Origin: Pyricularia pennisetigena
Lineage: Eukaryota > Ascomycota > Sordariomycetes > Magnaporthales > Pyriculariaceae
Length of the DNA: 64,000 nucleotides
Assembly: GCF_004337985.1 (NCBI RefSeq)
Contig: NC_043740.1
Span: 2,128,874-2,192,873 of the forward strand
Direction: 5' to 3'
Shown piece after piece: positions 44,515 through 55,861 of the stretch (position 1 is the first letter of the stretch; every line of letters begins with the position of its first letter). The translations under genes were made by a program, and so were the position numbers. The notes beneath the pieces were generated by a model. It saw only the letters and a list, made by a program, of their open reading frames with translations, was not told where the DNA came from and ran no database searches.

Positions 44515-45857
44515 GCTGAAGCTCAATATCAAAATCCCCCCTTTGCTACCGCATCCGACTGGTTCACGCAGCCGTCGATTGCGCAGGAGGTCTGAGAGAT
44601 AAGCTCTGATTACTTTGCGAGATTTTGTGTTTTGGTTTTGGTTGTAGTTTTTTTTTTTTCTCTTTTGGGTGAAAGGAAGCTGATTACTCGACTATGTCCA
44701 CGTCAAGCGGTTCTTGATCGAGGTTGACTTTCTGGTTGATATTTAGTCTGAGATCTGCGCATTGCGATTTGTTGAATCTGAATTTTTCTGTTGTTTTTCT
44801 CGTCATAGAAGACTATCATTCGCGGTAATGCACTCTGAAATGGCATTACAGGGTCCTAAAGGTTATTCCTCAAGTGAGCAGCCTGAACTGAGGGTTAACA
44901 AGCGAATTTTGACCCATCAAATATAATATAGAGGCGTGGCAGGGGCCAAAGGTACGCCATAGCCCAGTTGCAACGAAAATCCGCATCATCCAATCTCCTA
45001 ATCTCCCAATCAATATATTTCCTCTCTCTTTTATTTATTTATTTATTTTTTTTTTCTCTTTTGGTCCTCCTAATAACGCTCCCACACCCAGCGAGAGGAA
45101 CCTTCGGCGAAGATCTCGAAGCTACTCAAGACGATGATTGCTCATCGGCGCTCACCGCACCGTCGGTTCAACATATTATCACCCACGCTTCTGTTACTTT
45201 GGGGAAGCTGCCCTATGTGCTGATGGGACGGATCCGATGATGCTCGGGCTCGCGTCCGGCTTCATTAGCTTCCGTCTCGCGGTATCGATGCCATCTCTCC
45301 CCAACCAAATTTTACCACAATTGGTTTCGATGCACATGCGAAACTCACCCAGGATCCGAGAGCAACCTTGGTTTTTCGTTCGACTATGAACACACATGCC
45401 ATGAGAGCATGCCGAAATTTGTCCGTATATATTTGAGACTGCATCGAATTCTCGGCCACAACCATTTTTACCAAATCGAATGGAATCTCACCCCTGAAAG
45501 GATTTAGATCTGGAAAAGGGACTGTCTGGGGACTTGAAACATGATCCCAAAAGGNNNNNNNNNNNNNNNNNNNNNNNNNNNNNNNNNNNAAAAAAAAAAA
45601 AAAAAAGAAAACAAAGGCAAAAGAAAGCCTACAGTTTTTGCACGATACGAGCGGGTAAATCACAGTACGAGCTAATATGTCTGTAGTATGCTTGAAAACT
45701 ATCGCCAGAGCCGTCACCCGGGTATTTGTCCAGCACCCGTCGGTCCCAATACATGACTAGTACGCAGAAATCAACACCTCCGCCATGTCCACTCACATGC
45801 TGTTCTTGACTTTCATAGCTTAATCCCCAGTTGAATTGTGGCGTGACACTATCTCAA
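44515..45857. other. Intergenic with N gap
   Basis: Upstream region of the receptor gene and 3' flank of the OB-fold gene, with pyrimidine-rich and TTTATTTATTTA sequence near 45030-45060 and a gap at 45555-45589. The 90-codon ORF at 44968-45240 is not convincing. Confidence 0.45.
45555..45589. other. Assembly gap (N)
   Basis: 35 unknown bases followed by an A run. Confidence 0.99.
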
Positions 45858-47141
45858 TCATGACTGGGTTGACGCCCACCAGTCCTTGAGGTGCTTGACA
45901 TCGCACCAGTCAATGTCTTCTGGATCCTCAAACCACCACGATCCTCCGTCCTTGGGCCGATCGCTGGCATACTTCTTGAGGCTCCCACCATCGAACCTGT
46001 GGTTCTTGACCCCAAGGAGGATCACTGCACTGCCCACCTTTGGCGCGAAGTCTTCAGGGTCGAGGAAAACCGTCAACAGCACCCGCTTGCCGGTTGAGGG
46101 GTCTGCCAAGCGCGCTGTTCGTTGCTTGCCAGTGTACGGCGGCAAAGGCGAAGGTTCTACATCGGACAGTTCCGAAACAATGGCCAAGACGTTCACCATC
46201 CAGTTCTGCTTATATGGGAGGAGAGGAATCGTCTTCAGTGTCGTAAGTTTGACCGGGCGAGTGAGATCTCTTGACACCCAGGAAGGCAACGGCCCTGCAG
46301 TGCCGCTGGTTTCGGTATCAACCCTGGCCCTTTTGAGTGGCTGCGAAGAGCCACCTTTGTCCACCTCAATGACTCTGTGTGGGGCGGCAGACTCCTCCGT
46401 TGACGCATGATTGTTCGTCCGATAATTTTCCACCAGATGATTGTTTTGGGTGTGGGGAGGAGAATCGATAGTACGGGTATCCGAGGTTCCGGTTTGCTGT
46501 TCCATACCATCTCGAGCCTCATTGTTCACGCTCGAGAATAAGGGTATTTTGACCCCGGGGGTGGGCAATGCGTCCAGTTGCTGTACTGCTCTACCGCGCT
46601 CGTCTTTAGTCACTCCGTCTAGACCCGACCCCTCGTTCGATTCCGGAGCCTTTCCGGGCTTATCTTCCTCGACGAGCATGTCCTCCACGATTAGGAACAC
46701 CGTAGGCGGACCACAACGGGCGCCAGGGGCAGGTCGCAATAGAACACGAAGCCTGAACCTCTCCAGCCTCACCAGACACCCCTCATTGATCAAGCCCCCG
46801 TCGACGAGTGAATGCAGTGACGGAGCAAGCAGGGCCTGAATGCAGAGCTCTCCATCGCCGAGAACGAGCCGCACGGCCCGACGTCCAGTCCCTTGCTGCT
46901 GATGCTTCCTCTTCTGCCCCAAAGTTGCCCCGACTGCAACCTGAGCATCAATGCTCTCGACAAGGAAAAGTGAACCAGGCACGCAGGTTTTGGTCCGCAG
47001 AATATCCCTTACGATGCTGGGCAAAGATTGTCTTGCATGACTGGGCGGACTCGGGGACGTCCGAGGAGGGCAGACTCTTTCCGGGAGGAATGCCTCTTCA
47101 GCCAGGGCTTCTTCCTCCTCGGTAAATGACCGCGCTGACAT
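45858..47141 (-). CDS. Protein with probable tandem OB folds, nucleic-acid-binding-like
   Basis: Single-exon 427-codon protein of no recognised family. Residues about 40-150 (SLPSIVRDILRTK, VPGSLFLVESIDAQ, GRRAVRLVLGDGELCIQALL, CLVRLERFRLRVL, VFLIVEDMLVEE) have the strand order of an OB fold. A disordered acidic/polar linker with PLKRAR (possible nuclear signal) leads to a second one (TLKTIPLLPYKQNWMVNVLA, KRVLLTVFLDPEDFAPKVG, AVILLGVKNHRFDGGSLKKY), which resembles the RPA1-type DNA-binding OB pattern. The C-terminus is Trp-rich (GGSWWFEDPEDIDW). A role in DNA metabolism is inference. An ACGCGT word lies about 101 bases upstream (47242-47247). Confidence 0.75.
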   Translation of the reverse strand: MSARSFTEEEEALAEEAFLPERVCPPRTSPSPPSHARQSLPSIVRDILRTKTCVPGSLFLVESIDAQVAVGATLGQKRKHQQQGTGRRAVRLVLGDGELCIQALLAPSLHSLVDGGLINEGCLVRLERFRLRVLLRPAPGARCGPPTVFLIVEDMLVEEDKPGKAPESNEGSGLDGVTKDERGRAVQQLDALPTPGVKIPLFSSVNNEARDGMEQQTGTSDTRTIDSPPHTQNNHLVENYRTNNHASTEESAAPHRVIEVDKGGSSQPLKRARVDTETSGTAGPLPSWVSRDLTRPVKLTTLKTIPLLPYKQNWMVNVLAIVSELSDVEPSPLPPYTGKQRTARLADPSTGKRVLLTVFLDPEDFAPKVGSAVILLGVKNHRFDGGSLKKYASDRPKDGGSWWFEDPEDIDWCDVKHLKDWWASTQS

Positions 47142-47465
47142 GAGGTAGCGTCATTGCGCGAATCACGAGTCTCGGGGTTGAAAATCGGAGTTGCAACCGT
47201 CAGTTTGCTGTGCATTCGGGCAAGAAAGAAACTCGAGGGAGACGCGTTGAGGGAGACGCGCGGTGGGGCCACGTTGGTCCACAACCCTAACCCGAACCCG
47301 TCGCCCTAATAAGACGGAATTGGAGAGGGGAGAAAAAAAAAAAGGAGACACAGGATCTGAGCGGGTGATTGGCACACTCATCCTTATTTTTGGCCATCAC
47401 AACTCACAAGCTTATACCCAAAAAGAAAAAGGTACTAGTGAAAATATGATCATATGATAATTCAA

Positions 47466-47570
47466 TGACAAGAGTGGGACTTGAACCCACGCGGATTGCT
47501 CCATAGGAATATATGATACTCAGGAGAGAACACCTTAATCCTACGCCATAACCAACTCGGCCATCTTGCC
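47466..47570 (-). tRNA. tRNA-Leu (anticodon AAG), with intron
   Basis: Reading down from 47570, GGCAAGA pairs with TCTTGTC near the 3' end, followed by discriminator A. The D stem is GCC/GGC. The anticodon stem TAGGA/TCCTA encloses a loop with TT-AAG-G. The long variable arm (GGA/TCC stem) marks a Leu or Ser type. The T stem is GTGGG/CCCAC with loop TTCAAGT. A 23-base intron (about 47510-47532) follows the base after the anticodon, the canonical position. The anticodon AAG reads CUU/CUC leucine codons. Confidence 0.93.
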
Positions 47571-48426
47571 TTGACAAGTGATGAAAGACCAGGGCAGTAG
47601 ATTGTGCTCAAGTGGGCTGGTGGACATAATTCGAGTGGTGGGCCGTGGATGAGGGCTTCAGGTTGGAGACTTGGAAAGTAACTAGGTGGATTGAGGTGGA
47701 TTCACAGGTTCGTGTCTGGCAGCCGAATCCATGCCAACCGCGAAGATGCTATACTACCATAGTGAAGTGGATGGGAATGCAGAGTAACAGGAACAAATCT
47801 TGGCTGAAAGATGTGAAGTATTTTACAGGCAGAGATCTGGGATACTATACTATTTGGCCAACATGCCGGCATGGAAACACCTAGCTCATCTAATCGCAAA
47901 CAGAATTGTCATTAGAACAAGCTCATGTAAATTAAAAGACCAATGGAACACGAGAGGCTGCTGGATGCATCATTATGAAATAGTCGAGAGAAATAAAAGA
48001 TACTGTATAACTCGGGTCCAAAGTCGGGGGGTAATAAGAAGCGAAAACGAAAAAAGGAAACAATAGACAAAGTAGCAAAAGATGCCGTAACTGTGCGCCC
48101 CCCAGCAACAAGTGGGAGCCATGCCCATTGAGCAGGTCACACACATGCACACCGTTTATTAAACCGACGAAAGGGTATGATCAGCGCCATCACCACCGCC
48201 ATACTCCACATATGCCCCCCAGAAATGGAAACCAAAAAGACAGACTGTCCGCGGACTCGCGTCAGCTGCTGACTCCTCATCGCGTTGCATTCAAATCGCT
48301 CTTTTTCTCTAAGGTTTTGTTGGCAAGACGCCAAAGGTATAGGCCAATGAGACCATGAAATCCAGACTGTTGCTCCCTGGCTTATTTTGCCATGGCCATC
48401 GAATGTTCCCCATGAATGCCTGACGC
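47571..48426. other. Intergenic
   Basis: Flank of the tRNA gene and 3' flank of the septin gene. No gene was recognised. Confidence 0.5.
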
Positions 48427-49646
48427 CTAGTAGCCATTCATGGTCATCCTTTGCGAACTGCGGCTCATCTCGCGCTCGGCGGCGGGAGAGATAGGTCTGC
48501 TGCTGTGGCCCTGAGCACTGGGGTCCTTGAGAGCGAGAAGTTGCTTCGTGCGGAACGTCTCGTAGTGGATCTGTGACGTCGTCTCGATAAGATCCTGCAG
48601 GTGTGTGCGCAGCAAGAAGTTCCGCAGGTGGACAAACTCGCAGTGCTCCTCATCCTCGACGTTGATCACACCCCACCGGTTCTGACGCCCGCGAACCTGC
48701 TTGCCGTTGACAATGATCGACTTCTCTGATCCGACAACAGCGAAAGGAACGGTAGCCTGGAGTTTTGTCAGTAACTTAGCATATGTCTCAGTCGGTGAGA
48801 AATGCAAAACTCTTCTGTCTTACCTTGATCTGCTGGTTGTGGGAACGTTCATCTTCGTCGAGGTCATCGTTGTCGTACGGGTACATCTTCAGGTTGTGGA
48901 AAGCAAACTCCTCCTTGATGCGCTCCTTGAAGGCCTGACGCTCCTCGAGAGTCAAAGAATCGGCCTTGGCAATCACCGGCACAACATTGACGACGTCTGA
49001 GAGCTTCTTGAGAACGACGATATCGATCGGCTTCAACGAGTGGCCTGAAGGCTGAATGAAGAACAGACAGCAGTGGATGCGAGTATCCTGGATGTAACGC
49101 TCACGCTGGGCAGTGAGCTCCTTGCGGAGGTAGGCCGAGTGCTGATCCTTGATGTACTTGACGATTGGGTCCCAGCAGCGGTCGTTGTTGATCAGGTCAC
49201 CGTAGCCTGGCGTGTCAACAATGTTGAGCCGCAGGCGAACGCCGTTTTCCTCAATGATGTGTGAAACGGGGTGGATCTCGGTCGTCGAACGGATAACCTC
49301 GTCAGGATGGTGCCTTCCCTTGCTCTCGATAAGGTGCGAGGCGAAGATTGTGTTGATCAGGGTTGATTTACCCAAACCAGTCTGGCCTGTAGTTCGTTTG
49401 CAATGCCAATAGTAAGTCTTGCTGATCTGGTATAGCAGCTAAGCCCTTCGAGTGAATGCTTAATGGGCCGCGAGTGCTCAACCTCGACTGGGTTCTGCTG
49501 GATAGAAGAGCAGAATAAAACTCACCAACGCAAATGACGTTGAACTGAAAGCCACGCTTCAAGAGCTTACGCTCAATCTGCGACGTGATGCTGTCAAAAC
49601 CAACATGGCTCTGAGGGTAGATGGTGGCAGCAGGCATGGCCGCCAT
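48427..49646 (-). CDS. CDC10: Septin, Cdc10 class
   Basis: GTP-binding septin that assembles into heteromeric filaments at septa, hyphal tips and, in plant pathogens, infection structures. Three exons, 49646-49526, 49386-48824 and 48756-48427, give 337 residues. The N-terminus YVGFD-like SHVGFDSITSQIERKLLKRG, P-loop GQTGLGKST, switch DTPGYGD, and G4 motif AKAD are all present, as is the septin unique element (GRQNRWGVINVEDEEHCEFV). It ends shortly after the GTPase domain without a C-terminal coiled coil, which separates Cdc10 from Cdc3, Cdc11 and Cdc12. In Magnaporthe this class is named Sep4. The first splice interrupts the P-loop glycine codon. Confidence 0.95.
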
Positions 49647-50501
49647 TGTAATCGATGAGACTGGGGACGGGCGTAAGACAGCGAGTCGGGTGATGGACAG
49701 CAGATTAATTAGTTATGGCTGTGGCGGCCAGAAAGCGGTTGAACAAAAGGAAGTCGTCGTAAGATGTTGTCAAGCCAAATTGGGGGTATCTCAAAGACAG
49801 AGGAAAAAGTTCAGCGCCTTGCAGAGATACGATTGAGTCGCGGCAAGCTGGCGTTGGGGGTGAAGAATGCGCACTGAGACTTGGGTTCTTGTTGAACAAC
49901 TTCGCTCTCCCGCCTTCTTGAGACGACCAAACAATAATTTCCCTGCAAGGGTCCGGGTCGAGTGGCCGCAGAAAGGGGGAAAGGGTTCACGGAATGTGGT
50001 TGGTCCACCACCATCCGTGCGTGGCCGTCCCATCAGTGGGTAATCTGCAGCTACTACAGGGGTTGGTGGTCGAGCAATGGGTCCCCGGCAGCTGTCAATT
50101 TAAACGCAGCCCGAGAGTTTTTTTTCGTCTATGCGTTTTAGGCCTGCCAGCTGTACGACCAAGAGACCGGCCCGTTGACGTGCCGGCCGAAGCTTAGCCT
50201 CGCGTCCTCACTCGAGAATTTTTGAACGGCCGTGTTGCGATACGGCGACGTTCGGATCAGCATTCAACGATATAATACACCACCACCACCACGATCACCG
50301 CGCCCGGTCCAACGATTCCACGACGCCCGCAAACCCTGACACCCCCCAGGATTTTGGGACTAGATCAGCGAGAACTACCAGGGGCAAATTAAATTTCTTG
50401 ACATCTGCGGTTGTGGTGCAGGGCATCGCGTTCAGGTGCCAGCAGATTTTCAAGCTGGTCCCCGTTCCATTGGGTGCCTCGACTTGAACCCAACGTACAA
50501 G
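49647..50501. promoter_or_regulatory. Divergent promoter region, septin / mitochondrial bL32
   Basis: 855 bases between the two start codons of divergent genes, so both promoters should lie here. No ORF or RNA gene was convincing. Confidence 0.5.
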
Positions 50502-50979
50502 ATGGCGGCGGCAGCCATGGCCACACAGCAATTGAGGCTGCAACTGCCTCGGTTGTCTTTCCTTTCCTCGACCAACTTTGCGACCACATATATCCGGCAA
50601 CTATCAATGCCACTGTTCCCGTCCGTAAAGTTCGCCCTCCCAGCCATCAGCCTTGGGCTTCCATCCATACCGTCAATCCCAGCACTCCTTGGGGAAATAT
50701 GGGAAGGCATCCTGAAGGCAGTACCGAAAAAGAAGACGTCTCACATGAAGAAGAGACATCGACAAATGGCCGGCAAGGCCTTAAAGGACCAAACCGCCAT
50801 CTGCAAATGCCCTGCATGTGGGGGTCTGAAGAGGATGCATTACTTGTGTCCCTTCTGCACGGAGAGTACGTTCTTACATCATGGCGATTCTGTCCGATTC
50901 CTCGATCTAACATGCTGGCATCACAGAGATTAAGAAGGCGCTGAAGGAATCAGTGGACGACCACGCCGAGCCGAGATAG
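50502..50979 (+). CDS. MRPL32: Mitochondrial large-subunit ribosomal protein bL32m
   Basis: Nuclear gene for mitochondrial bL32. Two exons, 50502-50865 and 50927-50979 (61-base intron, GTACGT donor, CTAAC branch), give 138 residues. A Leu/Ser/Pro-rich presequence of about 70 residues leads to the mature protein starting near VPKKKTSHMKKRHRQMAGKA, the L32 signature. The zinc ribbon CPACGG ... CPFC follows. In yeast the precursor is cleaved by the m-AAA protease, which gates mitoribosome assembly. The alternative acceptor three bases on would create an immediate stop, so the junction E-K-I-K-K is chosen. Confidence 0.92.
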
Positions 50980-51773
50980 TTTTCTTCTTCGAGTAGCTAT
51001 CCAGCACTTCACTCGCCAAAATTGCAAGCGACGCTCTGCGATATCTTGCTATTCGCCTGATACGAATCAGCTCGGTGGTCGTTAGGATCTACCTGTGGTA
51101 TGCACGCTGCAAGACTGTATGATATTGTACCAACCTGCTGTACATTTAAGGGTTGCGGGAGGGCTAGGGTTGGTTTGTTTTCCAACATGAAAGCGAAAAA
51201 AAAAAGAATTTAAGTAGACATATGTCCTTTTGATAAATCAATTTTTCTTCAAGATATTTCCCATAGATTCCTCGCCCCTGATTCTTTCCCGTTGCCGCTA
51301 GTGTCACGCATATTGCTTAGACGCGCCAATGCCATTTAGAGGTCGATTTCAAAAACAACGGTAAGGTTCGAAGACATGAAAAGAAAGAGAGATACCGTGA
51401 ACTTGAAGCATCCTGTAAAGGACCAGGCCTTGATCATAAACTGAAGCCCTGCTCTACACTGTATGAGTCTCGGTCGTTGGCATAAAAGTAAGTCTTGGCC
51501 ACCAAACCCGAAAAGGGCAAGAAAGCTCCATGCCTCTTCCTAGCTCCACGACAGCTCCGGAACCCCACCAAGCCTTGCGCTGACGCAACGACCCAATTCA
51601 ATGGCAGCTACTTGATCAACCCAATGTCACAGCAACGTTCCTTAGAAACTTTGCAGAGCCGGCTTCTCGCCATGATATAACGGACCCGGCGTCGAGCAGT
51701 CGAACAATTCTTATTCAAAGTCTGGTCTCTGCATTGGTGTGAACGTCAACACACCATCCCAACAGCAGCCATC
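50980..51773. other. Intergenic between tandem genes
   Basis: 3' flank of the bL32m gene and promoter of the SKI8-like gene. No gene was recognised. Confidence 0.5.
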
Positions 51774-53017
51774 ATGGTACGGTATGCGGGCTTCTCGACT
51801 GGCGAAGCGTTCAGCCTAGCAACCAGCTAACCGGATACTATCCAAACACAGTCCAAACAATACCTGACCGTCCATACAATCGACAATGGTTCGTTTCTAA
51901 TCCGTCGCCTAGGCCCAAACCCAACCTAATGAATCTGTCAACTGATTGTTAAAATCATCATCTCATCTTACCCCGCAACAGCCCATCCATCGCAGATCTT
52001 TGCGCTCGCCACGACGCCAAAAGGCGTATTCTCAGCATCCGGCGGCGAGGCAATAAAGTTCCACAGCGCCGCCGCAGATGCGACCGGCGCCTCAACGTTC
52101 TCTTCCTCCGAGATCCCCAAAGCCCACCGCAGCGGTTGCCACCACCTCGCGGCGGGTGCCGGTGGGCCGGGCAAGGTGCTCGCGTCGGCAGGGTTCGGGC
52201 ATGAGGTCAAGGTCTGGGTGCAGCAGGAAGCCTCGGGGGAGTGGCAGGAGCACGGCACGGTGAGCCCGTGGGGCTCTGGACCGTCTGCCGCAAAGGTGTG
52301 GGCCATCGCGCTCAATGGCGACGAGCAGTTCCTGGCCTGCTCATCCGAGGTCGGCAAGGTCGCTGTGTGGGACATACCGGCCGGCAGAGCGGTGCATCTG
52401 TATGAGACTGCGTCGGAGGGCCAGGGCAGCTTCGGCATGAGCGTGGACATAAGTCCAGACGGCAGGTTGACAGCCAGCGGGCACCAGAATGGCACCGTCT
52501 ACGTCTTCAACAATGACTCGGGACGACTAGTCTATTCTTTGACGGGTAAGAGTTCCGGGTCCTACTCCCTCACCACCCACTGGTTTATTATCCTTCCAAA
52601 ATACTGACATGCTTCTTCCCTGCAGGTCTCTCAAAACCCATCCGATCCGTCAAGTTCTCCCCCGGCGGCACCCGACTCGCCACCGCGGGCGACGCCGGCA
52701 TCATTGCCATCTACGACACCCAGAACGGCGAGCACGTTAGCAACCTCTCGCCCTCGGGCCCCTCGGGTCCTTGGATCATGTCGCTCGACTGGAGCCACAC
52801 GGGCGAGTACCTCCTCTCGGGCTCGTTCGACGGCCGCGTCCGCGTCTGGTCCATCGAGGCCAGCACCTGCGTCGCCACGCACTCGGAGAGCGATGAGACA
52901 ATCTGGGCCGTCAAGTGGCTGCCCAAGCCGGCAGGCAACCCCAGGGCCGCAGAGAGCTTCTGCGCCGCGGGAGCGCGAGGCAGCATCACGTTCTACAGGG
53001 AGGCTAGTGGAAGCTAG
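51774..53017 (+). CDS. SKI8: Ski8/Rec14 WD40 protein
   Basis: WD-repeat subunit of the cytoplasmic Ski complex, which feeds RNA to the exosome; the same protein acts with Spo11 in meiotic break formation (Rec14 in fission yeast). Exons: 51774-51776 (ATG only), 51852-51888, 51982-52545 and 52626-53017, 331 residues, as expected. It begins M-SKQYLTVHTIDNAHPSQIFALA. WD blades are seen in VLASAGFGHEVKVWV, KVAVWDIPAG, MSVDISPDGRLTASGHQNG, IRSVKFSPGGTRLATAGDAG and EYLLSGSFDGRVRVWSIE. The ATG-only exon has a GTACGG donor and a CTAAC branch. Without it no in-frame start precedes the conserved N-terminus. Confidence 0.9.
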
Positions 53018-54177
53018 TCGTATGGGTTTGTGGAGCTTTTGTCTTTGGGGGGTGGGGGAGTTGAGTAGACCTTGGGCAAAGGTGAATGGGAAAAAAAAAA
53101 GAATAAATAGAAAAGACTCTGGTTGAAGAGAGACGGAGAGCTGATGGTAACCTAGCATCCTCCACTCGGCGAATCTGGTTGCGTCTGAAACGTCTGAAAC
53201 GTCTAGAAAGACTCTGTAAAAGATACCCGTACTAAATTCATGCGATAAGATCACAAGTACCTAGTCGCACGACCTAATGGAAAACGAAAAAGGATGCGAG
53301 GTGCCTGTGCAGCCCATACCCAACAAGGTACTGTTTGGTCATGGTTAAGGCGTCTTGCTCTCTGTCGCAATGATGTAAATCGAACATGTAGCCACCTTCT
53401 CCACACTGCTGTCCTTCGGAAGCACTTGCACCAAGCGGTAGCAGGATTAAACTCGGCGCATCCATATTAGTGGCAATCAAAGTCGCCTCATTATTGTTCT
53501 TTTATTATTAACTCAAGAACTTTTCTTCCTGACCATTTCCCAACCAGCCACAGAATCCCAGCCCAAGATCATCCATTTATCTGTTTTACATTGTTACAAA
53601 AAAAGCTTCGACACAAAAAAAAAGGGCCAGCTGAGTAGGCAGGTGCGATGAATATCACACCTTGTAGTCACTGGCCGTCCCCAAACATGGAGCACAAATG
53701 ACCCCATTCGGATAGAACTTTAGACGGGTACCCAAGGGCCCTCTGTTTTCCAGCGATGAAATTATCGATAAGGGTTATTGAGGGTTGTTGCCACAGCTTG
53801 CACAAGCCACGACTGTAACCTTCAGGGCAGAAGGGAAGAATAGAAAAGCTTTTCAAAGACATCATGCGCCGGTGTGATATGCGTTGCTGACGAGTGACAA
53901 ATATGAGAGAAGGCCTGCGGAATGTGTCCACTTCATTCCCAATAATGTCCTCTGCCGCAAGGATAGCATCACATGCAGGCCCGAGACAAAAACAAGAAGA
54001 GTTAAGGTACTGGAAGAAGGGACACAAAAAAGGGATGCAGGAAGGTCGGGCGTGAAGGTAAATAGGAAAGATAAGAAGGCACGCTTCGAAGACAAAAAGG
54101 AAGAGGTATGTGTCATGAGGAACCCAACCCTACCAGAGAGTAGGTACAGGAGACGTTGGGACAAACGACAAATCATC
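53018..54177. other. Intergenic between convergent genes
   Basis: 3' flanks of SKI8 and of the Yag7-like gene. ORFs at 53668-54027 and 53884-54411 look like shadows or chance. Nothing was recognised. Confidence 0.5.
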
Positions 54178-55861
54178 CTAAGATTCATCGGTGTTGCGTT
54201 GCTGGTGGTGCTGACCACCGTTGCCTCCCCTGCCGCGACCGCGACCACGGCCACGGCCGTCTCCACGGAAGCCCCGGTTGCCACGGTAGTTGCCCCGTCC
54301 GCGCCAGTTGCCCCCCTCTCGGTCTCCGCGGCCACGATTACGTCCCTGAACAGACTGGAAACCATCGTTAGGGTCGGCGGGGACAGCAGGAGCCTGAGCA
54401 AAAATCACTAGTCAGTAAGGTCCATTCTGAACATGCATAGTGAGTGCCACAAATACGTACCTCTGCGGCGTGGTCTGCAGCATCGTCAGCCCACGACTGA
54501 GTGTTGGCGGGAGCGGCAGGGGTGGCATTGAGACCGTTGTCGGTCTCGGCAGGCTCTCGCGGAACCTCGACCCATTCTTGGGAGGCAGACATGCTGGCAT
54601 TGCCAGCATCCCACTGCGAGTCAGCAGCAGCATTGGCAGCGCCCTCACCCACATCAGCGTTCGCAGGAGCACCGGCGTTGGCACTCCCGGCGGAAGCCTC
54701 GGCGGAATGGCCGTTGGTGACAGCGACATCTGCACCAGCGTCAATCTCGGTCAGACCAGCGTTGGCGACAGTGGGGTCTGTGGCAGGTTCAGTAATCTCC
54801 GACTCGGCAGCAGCGCCCTCGGTGTACAGCGGCACGGCATGGGCAACGGCAGCCTGCTTGATTTGGGCAACTAAGGATGGATCGCAATGACGTTAGCCAT
54901 AGATAAAAAGAAAAGCACTGGCTGTAAGATACTGTTTGATGTACGCACAGGTTGCCTCAAGAGGCTCGTTTGCCACGCTTTTGGCCTTCTCAGACGAGCC
55001 CTGAACCAGCTTCAGCATGGTTGCTACGCCTTCCTCGTCGCCAGAGTAGACCTGCAACAGGACACCCTCCAGGGCGCGGTTCTCGTCAAGCTCGGGGTCA
55101 TGCTCCTCTCCGCGACGTGCAGCTGCAAGACGGAGGAACTGCGACATGACTAGCAAGCTATCATGCAGAGACTTGTCGACCGCAGCGGAGAACTCCGCCT
55201 TGACCTCAGCCACCGCATCCGCCTTCTCCTTCTCGTAGCGGTCGGACAAAGTCTTTTCCAACTCGGTCTTGATCTGGTTGGTCCGTGTCCGGAACTCCTG
55301 GTCTATCTTCTTGTATTGGCTCAGTTGCTCCTCAAGCTGGGCTAGCTGCGCCTGCAGACCCTCCTTCTTTTGGATGGAGGCCTTTTGGTCGGCGTTGATA
55401 ATCTTCAGCTTTACAAGCTCGTCCAACGTCTTGCCCTTGTGCTCGGAAATGACGGACTCGGTCTTGGTAATGTTGCTCTGTATCGGTGCGTTAGTCGAAT
55501 GCCATGTCGAGGAAGTGAGAGCTGTCGCTCAGGTTTGTTGACTTGGAATACGTACAATCTTCTTGTTGACGTTACGAATGTTCCTGCGATCGATGTGAGC
55601 ATTAGATGGCCATGGGGTGATGGGGTTATATAACCCTGAGTGCATAGACGGAGAAGACTAGTTGGTTACAAACTTTTGCAGGTCGCGGATATAAGGGTTC
55701 TCTCCCTCCTCGCCATCACCGGCTACCGAGCTGGGCTTTTCTGCGGGCGTGCCGACAGAAGCAGGAGCAGGGGACTCGGTGCGCTCCAACTTTGCCTTCT
55801 TCTTCTTGGCCGACTTGGACTCGGCCTGGACTGGAGGGTTCTGAACAGCAACGGCGGCCAT
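54178..55861 (-). CDS. Coiled-coil protein with RGG tail, Yag7-like
   Basis: Five exons, 55861-55674, 55583-55556 (28 bases), 55477-54949, 54870-54461 and 54393-54178, join in one frame to 456 residues. A Lys-rich start (SAKKKKAKLERTES) precedes NPYIRDLQKNIRNVNKKI and a helical coiled-coil domain (KTLDELVKLKIINADQKASI, LAQLEEQLSQYKKIDQEF), then a helical region with QFLRLAAARRGEEHDPELDE. An Ala/acidic disordered stretch leads to an RGG box (GNWRGRGNYRGNRGFRG) typical of RNA-binding proteins. The layout fits fungal Yag7-like dimerisation proteins; I am moderately sure. The donor of exon 1 is the non-standard GTTTGT. Confidence 0.82.

Noticed and set aside
44968..45240. 90-codon ORF beginning with a hydrophobic helix
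   Set aside because: The helix is produced by a T-rich simple sequence and the remainder has no recognisable pattern.
53884..54411. 175-codon plus-strand ORF
   Set aside because: Its second half is antisense to the RGG exon of the Yag7-like gene and the first half is featureless.
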